From the NCBI GenBank assembly GCA_029204225.1, contig CM055095.1, positions 28,588,845 to 28,652,844 on the forward strand: a stretch of DNA of 64,000 bases, written 5' to 3'. The notes beneath the pieces are model-generated. The model was not told where the DNA came from, searched no databases, and was given only the letters and a program-made list of their open reading frames with translations. The stretch is from Diphasiastrum complanatum. Lineage: Eukaryota > Streptophyta > Lycopodiopsida > Lycopodiales > Lycopodiaceae. The position numbers were made by a program, and so were the translations under genes. Shown one piece after another: positions 1 to 37,989 of this stretch (position 1 is its first letter; every line of letters begins with the position of its first letter).

Positions 1-72
1 AATACAAAAATCATCATACTCTCTCTCTAAGACACTTCCAGCACGTGTGAGACAGGTCGTAGTGCTTATCCA
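1..72 (-). repeat. Partial 3' LTR of the zinc-knuckle element
   Basis: This matches 4159-4232 and ends at the same CA (71-72), after which the two copies diverge. The LTR continues beyond the left edge of the window. It carries a CACGTGTG motif at about 42-49. Confidence 0.7.
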
Positions 73-119
73 TTTCCATTAGTGGAAGATCAGCGAATGA
101 GTTTGATGAAGATTCGAGA

Positions 120-647
120 TCACCATATCCATGATAGTGCCTCCTTGATGTTGACTTCTTTGATGAACTTGAGAGCTTTGCACCACTTGATCACTTTTTC
201 CATTGATTTGTTCCATCCTTGAAACATATGGTTGATCCAAAAGCTCCTCCTCCTTAAAAATAGCTGAAATTCCATGAGAAAATAAAGAGTCCTTCTTGAC
301 TCATAAGGATCACAAAGATCCAACATCATGTTACCAAGATCTTGAGAATTAGGCTCATCAACATTGGCAAGACTATGCATGCTATAATAACCAAGAGTTC
401 CCATCATATCTTCATGCTTGATTTCCATTCTAATCTCAGATCTGATGAGGCTAAATACTTCATTATGGAGATAAGTTTCCTTAGAGGATGATTCACTTAC
501 TCTCATAAAGAGTTTACAATTTGCCTCAATACATGAAAAAAGACAAATTTTCACACTATGAGTGAGCAAATCACTCTTGCTCTTGCAAGACTCAAGAGCA
601 TACATTTGATGAAATAACCATTTGCTTTCTAATTGATCTAAAATCAA
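120..647 (-). CDS. Unknown element-encoded ORF, second copy of a duplicated domain
   Basis: This 175-codon minus-strand frame lies just inside the 3' LTR of the zinc-knuckle element. I recognise no family. Its middle part (around the CKLFMRVSE motif) resembles the C-terminal part of the upstream frame at 993-1919 (CKLLMRISE), and the underlying DNA is also similar. It therefore looks like a diverged internal duplication of the same element protein. It is Cys, Ser and Leu rich with no catalytic motif. It could be the degraded tail of one long gag-like ORF rather than a separate gene. Confidence 0.4.
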   Translation of the reverse strand: MILDQLESKWLFHQMYALESCKSKSDLLTHSVKICLFSCIEANCKLFMRVSESSSKETYLHNEVFSLIRSEIRMEIKHEDMMGTLGYYSMHSLANVDEPNSQDLGNMMLDLCDPYESRRTLYFLMEFQLFLRRRSFWINHMFQGWNKSMEKVIKWCKALKFIKEVNIKEALSWIW

Positions 648-1510
648 TTTGAAATCATTAAGAACATCAACTATGTTCTCAAGAGAGACACCATACTCAA
701 CTAGTATTGCTTTACTTCAACTTTGAGTTGCAAAAGTCTCACCAAAGCAAATTGATTCACCAAATGACATAAGAGAAGCAAGCATAAGATGTATACCACT
801 TGAAATGTGCTCCTCTTTCCCTTGAAATGTGAGCCATATGAGCTCAACCATGTCTCTTGATATTCTTCTTGGAATCATAACTTGAGAAGGACTCTCCTCC
901 TCAATCCTTGGCACACTTGAACCTTGAGATGACTCCTTAAGATCAACTTCTTAGTGCTCCTCCTTGATGGAAATCCGAGACCTCCATGTCTCCTAATGAT
1001 CACAATAAACATGACCATACATTGTGCACTTTCTATGATCAACAATATTACTTATGCTAGAACCATAAGTCCAAAAATCACTACAACTTGACATGATTTT
1101 TCTGATATTGAAATCAAGAAGTATTTCCATCTCAATAAGGCTAACTACTTGCTTATGGATATAAGTGTCCACTTTGGATGCTTCACTTATTCTCATAAGA
1201 AGTTTACAACTTGCCTTTAAAATTGAAAATTTACAACTTTCAACATTATGAATGAACACATCATTCATGATCTTACTGAAACCAAAAGAAAATACATCAT
1301 GAAGACATTTCCATTTCCTTGTCTTTATACTCAATGTAAGTTTACAAGAAAAACATGCTTTGCTATCTAGTAAGGCATCACACTCAACTAGTATTGCCTT
1401 AATCCACATTTGAGATACAAAAATCTCTTCAAAGCAAAATAGTTCTTCAAAAGATGTCATGAGAGGATAAATGGAACTATTTTCATTTGTTGATTGCGCC
1501 TCCTTAATTT
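420..1510. repeat. Diverged direct duplication inside the element (about 420-860 and 1115-1510)
   Basis: Two blocks about 690 bp apart share long stretches in the same order. Examples are the segment around 480-560 against 1170-1270, and the block containing ACTCAACTAGTATTGC at about 695 against 1383. The copies are clearly diverged, so the duplication predates this insertion. It underlies the repeated protein domain of the two minus-strand ORFs. Confidence 0.55.
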
Positions 1511-1966
1511 TGCTTGGTTTCTCTTGGATCATAACAATAACTTTGAACTTATCCAAAGTTCCAAACAAAATGCTTTCCAAGAACATGAAATAAATCCAAG
1601 TGACATTCATGAAAGAAACATCTTTCTTTGCATCTTGAACCAAACAATGCACTTCCAAATGAAAAACTTCTAGAGGTTTGAAATGTGTGGTGATGGACTT
1701 TTGAAGACAACTCTTGTAAGTCCTTGTGAGACTCCAAGCCTCATGCATCTTTCCACAAAGGAAACACATTTCCTTGGATTTGTCCTTCTTGCCTTTGCAT
1801 TTTGCACTTGAAGCTCCATCCTTCACCTCGGCCCCCTTGCTTTGGTTCTCCTTGGATGGATTGGTCTTCATTTTTAGCATCTTGAGACAAAATGATCTCT
1901 CTTGCCACAAAGGTTGCATTTAGGATCCTTACTTGCCTCCAATAGGTTGCCACCTATTGATGCCAT
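993..1966 (-). pseudogene. Gag-like zinc-knuckle protein, frame-broken
   Basis: A minus-strand ATG at 1966 opens a short frame ending in a canonical CX2CX4HX4C zinc knuckle (CNLCGKRDHFVSRC), which stops at 1874. An overlapping frame (1919-993, 308 codons) continues with a Lys-rich segment and a second Cys/His cluster (CFLCGKMHEA). That cluster resembles the CFLC...H motif of plant retrotransposon gag proteins but lacks the full ligand set. The family role would be RNA binding in the retroelement particle. One frame shift near the first knuckle separates the parts. No protease, integrase or RT follows, which is unusual for an autonomous element. Confidence 0.55.
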
Positions 1967-2299
1967 GATGAGGAAGTAAAACTTTGTGATATGACTTTTC
2001 AAAATGTAATTTATGACTCTCAAGAAACTAGATTTGAACACATTCAACAATCTAGAAGGATCTACACAAGATCTAGACTGGATTTGAAAAGATTTCACTC
2101 CTAGATTTTCCTTTTCTCTTGACTAGTTCACTCACTTTTGATATTCTTGAACAAAGGATGGGTTTTGTTTCAAATACTTGAAAATCAAACTTAATCAGTT
2201 CTTTTGGACTCACTCTTGACCCAAATAATCTCACTCTTGAGATTTGGATTGAATTTGATTTGATTTGACAACAAATTAAACCACTAATTTTCACAAAAA

Positions 2300-3795
2300 A
2301 AAATGATCTACACTAGATCACATAAACTTGACATGTATACTTGATTCAAACACACAAAGATCAGATCCAATCACACCTTTTGGAATCCTCTTGTCCCAAA
2401 GAATCTCACTCTTGAAATTTGGAATGGACATGACATGGTTTGATAACAATCTATGTCAATAATTTTTCACCAAGCTTAAAGATTAGACATCTAGAGATTC
2501 ACAAAGATCCCAACCATGTATGAACACTCAAATATGGACTCCTCCTTGTTCTATACTCCCAATGGGATCACAACTTGACCCTCACCCTCTCACAAAGAAA
2601 GTTGAATTAGAACTTATTTGAGTTTCATACATACAATGTCAAATTGTGCTCAAAAATTGAATTCATTCACTCCTATTGGACTCCACCAAGTACCAATGAC
2701 TCAACCTCTTTAGAGTTGGAATGAAATTCAAATTTTCAAAAATGTGATACTTCTCTCTCACTAAGATATGTGCTTACAAAGAGATAATGCCAGTTAGCAA
2801 GATTTGATCACAATGAAGAAGACAATTTTTCCACCAAAGTCAAGAAATGAGTTACTAGAACTTGCCCTCTACAAAGGAAGGAACTCTTAGGATTTTTGGA
2901 TCAAACACTACACATGTGACTCACACACCTCTATGACTCTCTTTCAAGCCAAACAAAACTCAACTCTTTGAGTAGGAGTGGAACAATGTGACTTAGATCT
3001 CAAAAATCACTTCTAGAACTCTCCAACAATGCTTATCACTTGTATTGGTAGATTTTGCCTTTATGAGTGTTTGTGCTCTAGAAATTCACTTAAGATTTCA
3101 CTTGGAGGACTTATCCAAGGCTGACTTCTAGCACTTAGATGCTTCTAGTCTCAACCCTTTCACTCTTGAACACATCTAGAATGAAGATACAATGGATTTC
3201 AATCTCTCCCCTTATCTTTCACTCTCAACTTTAATGCACACCCAAAGCATCTGAGAATCAGCTTTAATGTACTATAATAAATATTCAAATCATCTATATG
3301 ATTGATCTATACCAAGAACAAATCAAAGGAATAGAAACAATGCATTAGAAAGCTTGAAAAATGCACTAGATTGACTAGTTTTGGGTGTATGAGGCATTAA
3401 ATGCACCAAAACTGAATTTTATTGCTCATAACAAGTTATGTACGGCCTCACACGTGTGGGAAGTACACCTGAAGCCCACAAAAATATTTGGTACAAATAA
3501 AATGATTCTATCTATCTATTCAAACTCGCTACCTCAAGATTAGCTAGTTTCCAAAAACTTGCTAGTTTAAGTGTACGAGTAAGATATAGCATCAAACTGA
3601 AAAATATAGCTCCAAAACTGGTAATGTACGGCCTCACACATGTGAACGGTACCCTTTCTGCCCACAACCAAGTTTGATCAACAAATATCAAGGCTAACTA
3701 ACTCTTCAAACTCGCCCACTCAAGATTAGTGAGTTTTCTCAAAAAACTTGCCAATCTGAGTGTTGTTTAGATCAATGCTTTAATCTCATGTACTT
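2300..3795. other. Internal region of the zinc-knuckle element without a recognised gene
   Basis: Only short frames are present. On the minus strand this is the leader between PBS and the gag-like ORF. It holds two palindromic CACACGTGTG or CACACATGTG motifs (about 3449 and 3635), each next to GTACGGCC and embedded in an otherwise diverged ~170-bp direct repeat (about 3430-3600 and 3610-3780, with shared ACTCAAGATTAG and AAACTTGC text). Confidence 0.5.
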
Positions 3796-3808
3796 GGCTC
3801 TGATACCA
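3796..3808 (-). promoter_or_regulatory. Primer binding site, tRNA-Met type
   Basis: On the minus strand this reads TGGTATCAGAGCC, immediately inside the LTR end TTTCACA. The extended context TGGTATCAGAGCCAAGTAC is identical to that of the copia element at 41930, which suggests the two elements share ancestry or machinery. Confidence 0.8.
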
Positions 3809-4232
3809 TGTGAAATTTTAGAGAAATAAAAACCAAGAATGGATCTAGATCAGATCCTCAAGAGGTGTTGGAATCTAGATTACATGATCTACTAATCAAC
3901 CAATGATTAGATCTAGATTTAGATCAATTTCCCATCAAAAATCAAGAACAACAAGCAAATGATTAAACTTGAGACCTACTGCCTTCACACGTGTGAAAAA
4001 TAGTACCTGTACGGACTTACAGCAGAGAATGAAGTACACAAGTGTTAGAAAGCAATAGAACCATAAAATCACAACACAAATATGATAATACTCAAGATAT
4101 ACCTCCAAAACCAAGATCTTGCCTCATTGATTTCTCAAAGTGGATTCATCATGGATTAAATACAAAAATCATCATACTCTCTCTCTCTAAGCCACTTCCA
4201 GCACGTGTGAGACAGGTCGTAGTGCTTATCCA
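3809..4232 (-). repeat. 5' LTR of the zinc-knuckle element
   Basis: This 424-bp block starts TG and ends CA, abuts the PBS and recurs at 1-72. It contains the perfect palindrome TTCACACGTGTGAA (about 3985) flanked by a GTAC-rich stretch, and a CACGTGTG at about 4202. These G-box cores are candidate promoter elements of the LTR. Confidence 0.7.
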
Positions 4233-4689
4233 TATCCACTTTGGCTAAGATTCCATTAATTTGCCACATCATCATTGGTGGCTATTGTTGACCTTCTAGA
4301 TTCCTACAAATTAGGAGATAGGTCCTACAATCTAGGAGATTTGACTTTTGACATGTATGAAAACTATATACAATGGATCTGAACTTTCTATATGATATTT
4401 CAAATGTGGGAGACCACTCTTACCCATGTGATATAGCATTTTCTACCACTAGAATGGTGCCAAGTGTCATAATACTACTAAACTAGTTTTTGGCCAATTT
4501 AGCCACTAGTTTCCAAATTAAATGATATGTACAACCTTTAGGATCTATCTAAATGACTTAGGCATAGATTTCACACGTGGGAACAGGCTCCACACATGTC
4601 TAATAATGATAGGTACAAGTCACTATGGTATTTACAAGATTTAACCTAGCTTTTGCCAATTTTAACAGAGCAGAGACATAGACGGTTGT

Positions 4690-4817
4690 GGAATCTTTTG
4701 CTCAGTGAGTACTTGGTTGCATGGCATGGACGACCTCTCAGTGATGCTGCCTGGGAGACTGCGCATGGGTTGCATGCACAGTATCCAGACTTTGCCATCG
4801 AGGACGATGTCATCTGA
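4690..4817 (+). pseudogene. Ty3/gypsy chromodomain, C-terminal end of pol
   Basis: The + frame from about 4704 reads EYLVAWHGRPLSDAAWE and ends with YPDFAIEDDVI and a stop. This matches the chromodomain tail of plant chromovirus integrases (consensus EYLVKWKG...ATWE...FP.F..ED). It is followed at once by a polypurine tract (GAGGAGGGAAGGGA, 4817-4831) and an LTR. The rest of the polyprotein is missing upstream, so this is only the 3' end of an element. Confidence 0.75.
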
Positions 4818-4831
4818 GGAGGGAAGGGACG

Positions 4832-5485
4832 TCACATGTACTTTGAATCCCTCTGCCCAATGTATGGTAAATTGTAATTATTAAATTGTAAATGGCTAAG
4901 TCACCGGCTTCTGGAGACAATTGTAAATTGCAATGTAAATATTTGTTATAATGACTAAATACGAGATGGCCAAGGGGGTACTGGGTCTCATGAGAGTTTG
5001 TTGGACTTACCTCCTAGAAAGTAGGAAGGATTGACTAGTCAATATGACACGTGTCACATGCTCACTGGGACACTTGGTCCAGTGCATGCCAATGGACGGG
5101 TCAACAGGACGTGTCATATGCTCATTGGGACACTTGGTCCAATGCATGAGTGACACGTGTCAGACTGTCCACCTACTAGCTTGCCTATGTGTCAGGGTAC
5201 TGCCAAGTGGCAAGTGTCGGCTGTGCATGGAGTTTGCCATGTGTCGATGCTAGGATGTGTCAGGGTTAAGGGGTGCTTGAGGGGATATATGGTGAGCCTT
5301 GTCAGTCATTCCTCATTGTGATTATGATTATGGTATTCCTTTGCAGCTATGGTTGGGAGGAGACTTGCAGCAGAGCTCTCATGTTTGCTTGTTGATCTAT
5401 GTACATTTGCTTGAGATTAATAAAGTGACGGATTTGCTGGATAATTCTGTGTATTTACTTAGGGTTTGTGAGCTTGTGTGCAACA
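4832..5485 (+). repeat. 3' LTR of the gypsy fragment (approximate limits)
   Basis: This sequence lies between the polypurine tract after the chromodomain stop and the start of an unrelated copia RT fragment at about 5490. It contains AATAAA-like text near 5415 and ends with CAACA. The exact TG start is uncertain (4838 is one candidate), as no second LTR copy is present to compare. Confidence 0.5.
5047..5160. repeat. Two diverged tandem units inside the LTR
   Basis: GACACGTGTCACATGCTCA at 5047 and GACGTGTCATATGCTCA at 5109 start two units with a 62-bp period, each continuing with GGGACACTTGGTCCA. A third GACACGTGTC follows at 5151. Repeated G-box cores in an LTR suggest an enhancer array. Confidence 0.6.
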
Positions 5486-5489
5486 GTTA

Positions 5490-5735
5490 TATTATCGAAG
5501 GTAAACACAATCATGTGTGTAAACTCCATAAGGCACTTTATGGCCTGAAGCAATCTACTCGAGCATGGTTTCAAAGGATCAATACTTTTCTTATTGATCA
5601 CGGCTATACACCAAGCTCTTCAGATTCGAATATTTACTTCAAAATAGTGCAGCAGCCTTTTATCATTATCACTTTATACGTGGATGATACATTGCTTTTT
5701 AGTTTTTGTATGGACAACAACTTCATCATATCTTA
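5490..5735 (+). pseudogene. Ty1/copia reverse transcriptase fragment
   Basis: The + frame reads NHVCKLHKALYGLKQSTRAW, then a region ending in the catalytic YVDD box (about 5680) followed by a stop. The sequence is nearly the same as the RT of the copia copies at 53-58 kb (HVCKLHKALYGLK), so it belongs to that family. Only about 75 codons remain. It begins almost exactly where the gypsy LTR ends, which may mark an insertion or deletion breakpoint. Confidence 0.75.
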
Positions 5736-5941
5736 GGTTTGATGTTTGATCAGGTTCTTAGTGATTTTGCATCTCTTTCATTAAGTAGATGTATTTTTTC
5801 ACATTGGCAAGATTGGTAGAGTTGATCTATTTCTAGCCAAAGATCAAGTTATGGATTTGGATCTTGATTGATCCCAAAATCTTCACACCTATCAAGTCTA
5901 TTTTTACAACAAATGATAATGTTTGTAAAATAGAAGGAGTA

Positions 5942-7070
5942 GGTTCCATCCCCTTGTGCTTCAGCTTTTCTTGGGAGCTGGGCTCTTGTCGCCCCTGCTT
6001 TGTCTTTTCGGTGCCTTTCTGGCTTTCGCCCTCTCTTGGCAGATTGCATTGCTCATGTGGATAACGGTTCTCTACCTTTCCAGCACCTCCTCATCGCTAC
6101 GCGAGAGCTCCTCCCCCTCTCTGCCCAAGCATGTCTTCCTCCTTTTAAGCAACTTCTCACTTTCAGCTCAGATCACCTGCAAAAGACCCTCTTGGAGCGC
6201 ATGCACAAGCATACCGTTTCCAGCATGCTCTATGAGGCTCCTTCGGCGTTGCATCGAGCTCAGCTTCTTTCTTGTGCGGGTCCTGGTGCCGGGGCTTGGC
6301 TATCAGCTCGGCCTGTTATTCCTTCCTTCCAGTTGTCTTCGGTCATCTTCACCACTTCTCTTCGTCTTCGCTTAGGGCTTCCTCGTCCTTCGGTCTTGGG
6401 TCTCTCCATGTGTGATTGTGGTCACCCTATCAATGCTTTTGCTATCCACCTCTTCCGTTGTCCTTCTGGGAGTGAGCGCACAGCTACGCATGATGTTGTC
6501 AGAGATGCAGCGGCCGCTATAGCCAGAGATGGAGGATTCCATGTCCTCATAGAGCAGTCTCATGTCCTTCCTTCTTCCATGTCCCACTCTTCTCGCAAGC
6601 GTGTTGACATTGTCCTCTCTGGGGATGGGCTTCGTACTTTGGCAAATGTTGTTGTTGTTGATCCCACGTGTGGTGACCTATTGCCTCGCTCTGCCTTCAC
6701 ACCAAGAGAAGCGACAGGCGTGACAGCACGAGAGAAGGAAAAAAACTACTCTGACAAGCACCCCACTGATGTTTTCCTTCCCTTGGCTATTGAGACTTAT
6801 GGCACCTTGCATCGACGCTTTGAGAATTTTCTTCGCATGTGTTCTCATCAGAAGGCAGAGCGTCAAGGTATTCCTGGTTTTATTCTCGTGGCTTCTTTCA
6901 AACAATGTGTTTTCATTGCCCAGCAACGTGCTCAGGCCCTGTCTATTCTGCAACGGGCGATGGTGGCTGGGTCTGCTACATCTCATCTCCCTTCATTAGC
7001 CGACTCACCACCTCTTCACTTTTCTGATCTGCTGCAATCAGTTGGCAGACTCTCACGGACATCATCATAG
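5942..7070 (+). CDS. LINE C-terminal region with Cys/His knuckle and restriction-endonuclease-like domain
   Basis: An open + frame of at least 370 codons. After a conserved AFLGSWALVAPAL segment it holds LLSCAGPGAGAWLSARP, a CxC(x9)H(x3)C knuckle (CDCG...HLFRC, about 6412-6462) and an alpha-helical stretch with VRDAAAAIARDGGFHV. Next come KRVDIVLSGDG, VVVVDPT and a Lys/Glu-Tyr motif (REKEKNY). This order, a knuckle followed by R-x-D and D-x-D/E-like residues, resembles the C-terminal endonuclease of R2/R4/CRE-type LINEs and the related domain in many algal and animal elements. The RT is missing, so the copy is 5'-truncated. A second copy lies at 50.9-51.9 kb. The endonuclease call is inferred from motifs. 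Confidence 0.65.
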
Positions 7071-7236
7071 TTTATGCACTTTTATTTTTTAATGCCAGGA
7101 TTTGGATTTATCTTAACTTTACTGCAAGCTTCGCTCTTGTTTGAGTCTACTTTTGTTTAAACTTCCCCTTCAGGGTGTATATATCTTTTTCATCAATGTA
7201 CCTACTATTTTTTCCTATGAATAAATGCACCAGGGT

Positions 7237-7301
<65 letters not shown>
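7071..7301 (+). repeat. LINE 3' UTR ending in a (CT)n tract
   Basis: The stop codon of the LINE frame is followed by about 170 bp of T-rich sequence with a weak CCC-TTCA-GGG hairpin (7166-7175), then (CT)n at 7239-7301. The same layout (stop, short UTR, hairpin, (CT)n) recurs at 21.1 and 22.7 kb. This suggests that the microsatellite is the tail or target of the element. Confidence 0.6.
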
Positions 7302-7304
<3 letters not shown>

Positions 7305-7891
7305 AAATTGTTGATAAATAGCAAACTACCATTATTGGAAAAAAAAAAATTAGCTCATTTTCATTGTGAATGATTCGAAAAAATTCCAATCTTTTGTATA
7401 AATGTGACCATTATGATTCTAGGATGATCTATACTCTTTTCTCTATCAATTTCAATGCTAATACAAAAGATATTGTGATTAATTTGTGCATCTTTTGTGT
7501 CATCGACAAAAAAGATGCACAATCAATCTTGTAACTATTGTACAATGTTGGGCTAGGCACATGGAAGCTAATCATAGCTAACTACGTTGTAGTGGTAACC
7601 AAAGGTCATTGGACATCTAGGTTTTGTATTTGTAGGGCATTGGAGACATTTTTCCTTGGATGGTGGCCATATGAGAGGCACTAAGACAACCGATTATCAT
7701 ACAAATTGCATTTGGCTTGTTTCGATGAGAGCTCTTAGTGATTGTTCAAACTAGGCAAGGCTTTCTTGCTGTAGGCTAGACTATGGTAGTATGCGACACC
7801 ATAATTATTGTCTAGTGGAGGGTTGTGAATACCATCCATGAAAATTAACACTAACTGTACATAACTAAATGAGAAACAACAAATGATGAGC

Positions 7892-7943
<52 letters not shown>

Positions 7944-8456
7944 TGTTCTAGAGAAAATCTTCAAAATGTCAAAAGTGTTGTTAAACTTTTGGAAATACAT
8001 TTATTACTCATAAACATAATCTAATATCATGGGTTGAATCACAATATTTCTACAAGATGTTTTCTTCACAAGGTTCTTAGCAAGTCTAAAATTGGCATGT
8101 TGATGGTATGAATATGTCAAAATGTGAATTTTATTTCTATGTTGTACATTCTTTAATCTTTTAGAGCATCATCTACAAAATCTTTTATGAATGTGACATG
8201 AAATTGTGTTTAAAACCATCAAATTGTAGAATGCTAGAATAACAATCCAAATCTAAGAGAAGAAGCAAAAAACACATCAATGTAACATGTGAATGAGCTA
8301 GAAAAATGCATCTCACAACTACAGACTACCAAAAAGCTCAAATTGCTAGCATTTGATATTTAGCTTCAGTGGCTTGTATCCACAAGCTTAAATAGAAGAG
8401 TCAATCATCATTATTTGTCTTCTATCCAAAACTACAAGCTTCGACAATTATGTAGG
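7302..8456. other. No gene seen; 3' flank of the host gene with an (AT)n tract
   Basis: No recognisable coding sequence. A perfect (AT)23 microsatellite occupies 7895-7940. On the minus strand an AATAAA hexamer (complement at 8131-8136), about 320 nt beyond the C2-GRAM stop, could serve for polyadenylation. Confidence 0.5.
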
Positions 8457-35716
<27,260 letters not shown>

Positions 35717-36410
35717 AATGAATAATCACTCTCCTCTGCCTAATCCTTTCGCAACAAAGCTATCAATAATAATAATAGTAATAATAATAAAGGTAAAGCC
35801 TCCTTTGATCTGCTTAAATCTCACAAACAATACAAGAATATATATTCCAAATTTCTGTCGATCCTCTGCTGCAATGCTTCAAACACTATATCTCACAAAA
35901 CAGCACAAATGTATTGCCATTTTGTGAGACCTCTGCTCCAATGCCTTCAGATATTACATCCCACAAACAACACAAGAAGCAAGAAAATTCGTTAACAATC
36001 TTCTGTCGAGCCACTTCTCCAATTCCTTCAATATTTCACAATCATCTTCTATTTTCTGGTCTCAATCATTCTTCTGCTTCTTCTTCCTCTTCTTCTTATT
36101 CACACGGACAAGGGAAAAGGACTAATTCCACGACCTATACTCATTAAATACAACATCTAATCACAGTAACAGGCAGGTACAGATGCAGATATACGTCTGT
36201 ACAGAAGCAGAATCGATTGCCTGAATGTAAATCTGTTTATTGCGGAGCAATCAGCGAGAGATGGCGAAGAAATGCTTTGCTAATTGCTGTGGCGAGCTTT
36301 ATCTGTCCTGGATTTGAAGAAAAAGTCGCGATGGCGGGCTGTTACGAGAAGCCTCGCATCGAGTCTGATCGACAATGAAGACCGAGCGAGAGCGAGAGCG
36401 CGTTCGTCCT

Positions 36411-36421
36411 TTTATTATATA
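36411..36421 (-). promoter_or_regulatory. Candidate TATA box of the C2-GRAM gene
   Basis: The minus strand reads TATATAATAAA, about 700 bp upstream of the ATG. This would give a long 5' UTR. It is AT-rich text with no direct support from a transcript. Confidence 0.3.
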
Positions 36422-36499
36422 ATAATTGTCGATGGCGACAGCACGACCTTTCTTTTCAGGCAAAGTTTTTGGTTGTTTTTCTTCTTCTTCTTTTTCCGC

Positions 36500-36526
36500 G
36501 GGGGGGGGGGTGGGGGGGCGCGGGGG
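36500..36526 (+). repeat. G-run cluster upstream of the candidate TATA box
   Basis: Runs of 11, 7 and 5 G separated by single T, C or CGC, able to form a G-quadruplex on the + strand or an i-motif on the gene's sense strand. About 80 bp upstream of the TATA-like box. Confidence 0.7.
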
Positions 36527-36614
36527 CCGCCATCCCTCGTTGGACTTTGTGTAGGAATAATAGGATGTTTTTTTATGGACACATTGGTGGGTGATATGTG
36601 ATGAAACGTATATG

Positions 36615-36780
36615 TGTGAAGCCCCACTGGGAAAGGAAAGGCGACGTGTAATGTTTGGATAGGTTTTATATGCATCTAATTCATTGGAAGAAGGTGGATG
36701 TTGTGTATTTAACCGTATGTGAAGCCTAGGGAAGGGAACGTGTAATGTTTGGATACGTTTTGTATGCGTCCACCCGTTTG
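36615..36780. repeat. Diverged tandem repeat, unit about 90 bp
   Basis: TATGTGTGAAGCCC...GACGTGTAATGTTTGGATA (about 36611-36665) recurs as GTATGTGAAGCCT...AACGTGTAATGTTTGGATA (about 36714-36756). Each copy is followed by GGTTTTATATGC or CGTTTTGTATGC. Confidence 0.6.
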
Positions 36781-37529
36781 CGGCTTCCTTACATACGTGC
36801 AATTTGAAAACAAGTTTTAGCATGGTAGTTTTCTTTACTGTGATGTTTCTCACCTATTTTGAAGTTTGAAATTTTAGAGAGAGAAAAATTGGCCTCCAAT
36901 AACTAAACTCCATCGTATATAGTGATTCATTGTACTTTATTTTCAAGTTCAATCAAAAGAAGGTGGAAAGTCTACCACTTGGATGTCCTTGATTCTCCTC
37001 TTTCTACTTTTCTCTCATTTTATTAAGGTTTAGACGTTTATGTTATTTTGTGATTATTAAGGTTTTGCTACTATTGCATTCTTTATGAGAGAAGAAAGAG
37101 AGAGAAATGAGTTATCATTTGCTATTTGATTAGAATTAAAGTTTGGTTAATAGTTAGGTTTCCTTTGAAAGCTTGCATATCATCTTAAGAATAGGCATTG
37201 CTCCCTTGGAAACAAACTATCCATGTGGCAAGAAAGGAGAATCTATCTTTCTTATGTATTGGCTTGTCATTATATGGATCTAGAAAATAGGGTTTGAAAC
37301 AATAATGGACTTTCACGTCTACTTATGGTCTTTCACGATTGTTTATGGATATTTACGCATGTTTATGAGCTTATGCTTTATGTGTTGGATTATTTTCCTT
37401 CTTACTAATCGACTAATCGGTTTTAATCCTCATCCATTGTTTATCCAGTTCTGCGAATTTTCCCATGTTTTCATACAGTCTGCAGAATTACAAGTGTTTT
37501 TACAGTTTGCAAAAATACAAGGAGTTTGA
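36781..37529. other. Intergenic, nothing recognised
   Basis: AT-rich sequence with no coding or repeat feature that I can support. Confidence 0.5.
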
Positions 37530-37830
37530 CAACAGTCGCATTTTTTCTCTCTACAATCCAGACAGTGTCGCCTGACAAGAATTACGAGTAAAATTATAGT
37601 GTCGCATTTTTCGCATTTAGCAACACTGTCGCCTGTTAGGAATTACGTGTAAAAATGCAGTGTCGCCTTTTTCGCATGTTAGAATTTGCAAGCAAAACTG
37701 CATAATCGCATTTTTCAGAGTGCCTCAAATATTAAGGAAATGACTCTGGCATATTGTGGAGCTACCCTAATATGAAGGAAATGGGATTTTAGAACACTAT
37801 CGCCTTTTTGCAACACTGTCACCTGTGGCA
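37530..37830. repeat. Degenerate repeat around CACTGTCGCCTG and GTCGCATTTTT
   Basis: GTCGCATTTTT, CAGTGTCGCCT and AACACTGTCGCCTG recur about seven times at irregular spacing of 40-60 bp, with AATTACG(A/T)GTAAAA between them. Similar words occur in the copia LTRs at 56.4 and 59.7 kb, so this may be LTR-derived. Confidence 0.5.
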
Positions 37831-37989
37831 GATTTAGTTCATTTCTGCAGAGTAACAGTTTTAGTTCATTTATGCAGAGAGACTGTTCACGGCCAATTTT
37901 CACCGCTTATCATAAATCAATTTCTGAGAAGGGATTGGATGAATGCTAGCGGACACCAGCCAACTGGCAATCACATTTGACGACATAAT

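Larger units (their letters stand above)
1..4232 (-). mobile_element. LTR element with zinc-knuckle ORF and no recognisable pol; outer LTR cut by the window edge
   Basis: Positions 1-72 repeat the end of a block at 3809-4232 almost exactly (one substitution and one CT dinucleotide difference). The block at 3809 is directly preceded on the + strand by the complement of TGGTATCAGAGCC, the usual tRNA-Met primer site. Read on the minus strand this gives 5' LTR (4232-3809), PBS (3808-3796), an internal region of about 3.7 kb and the start of a 3' LTR (72-1). The internal region encodes only gag-like zinc-knuckle protein pieces and a duplicated unknown domain. I see no reverse transcriptase, integrase or RNase H, so the element is probably non-autonomous. 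The LTR boundaries are inferred from TG...CA and the PBS. The polypurine tract next to position 73 is weak. Confidence 0.7.

Noticed and set aside
5299-5736. 145-codon + frame as a single gene
   Set aside because: Its first part is LTR sequence and only the last 75 codons are copia RT.
7147-7389. Frames encoding (Arg-Glu)n or (Ser-Leu)n at every CT/GA tract (also 9533, 11849, 19155, 21056, 22615, 29886)
   Set aside because: They are direct translations of microsatellites and have no other protein features.
37530-37830. CRISPR-like spaced repeats around GTCGC words
   Set aside because: The words are short, degenerate and irregularly spaced. The genome is eukaryotic.
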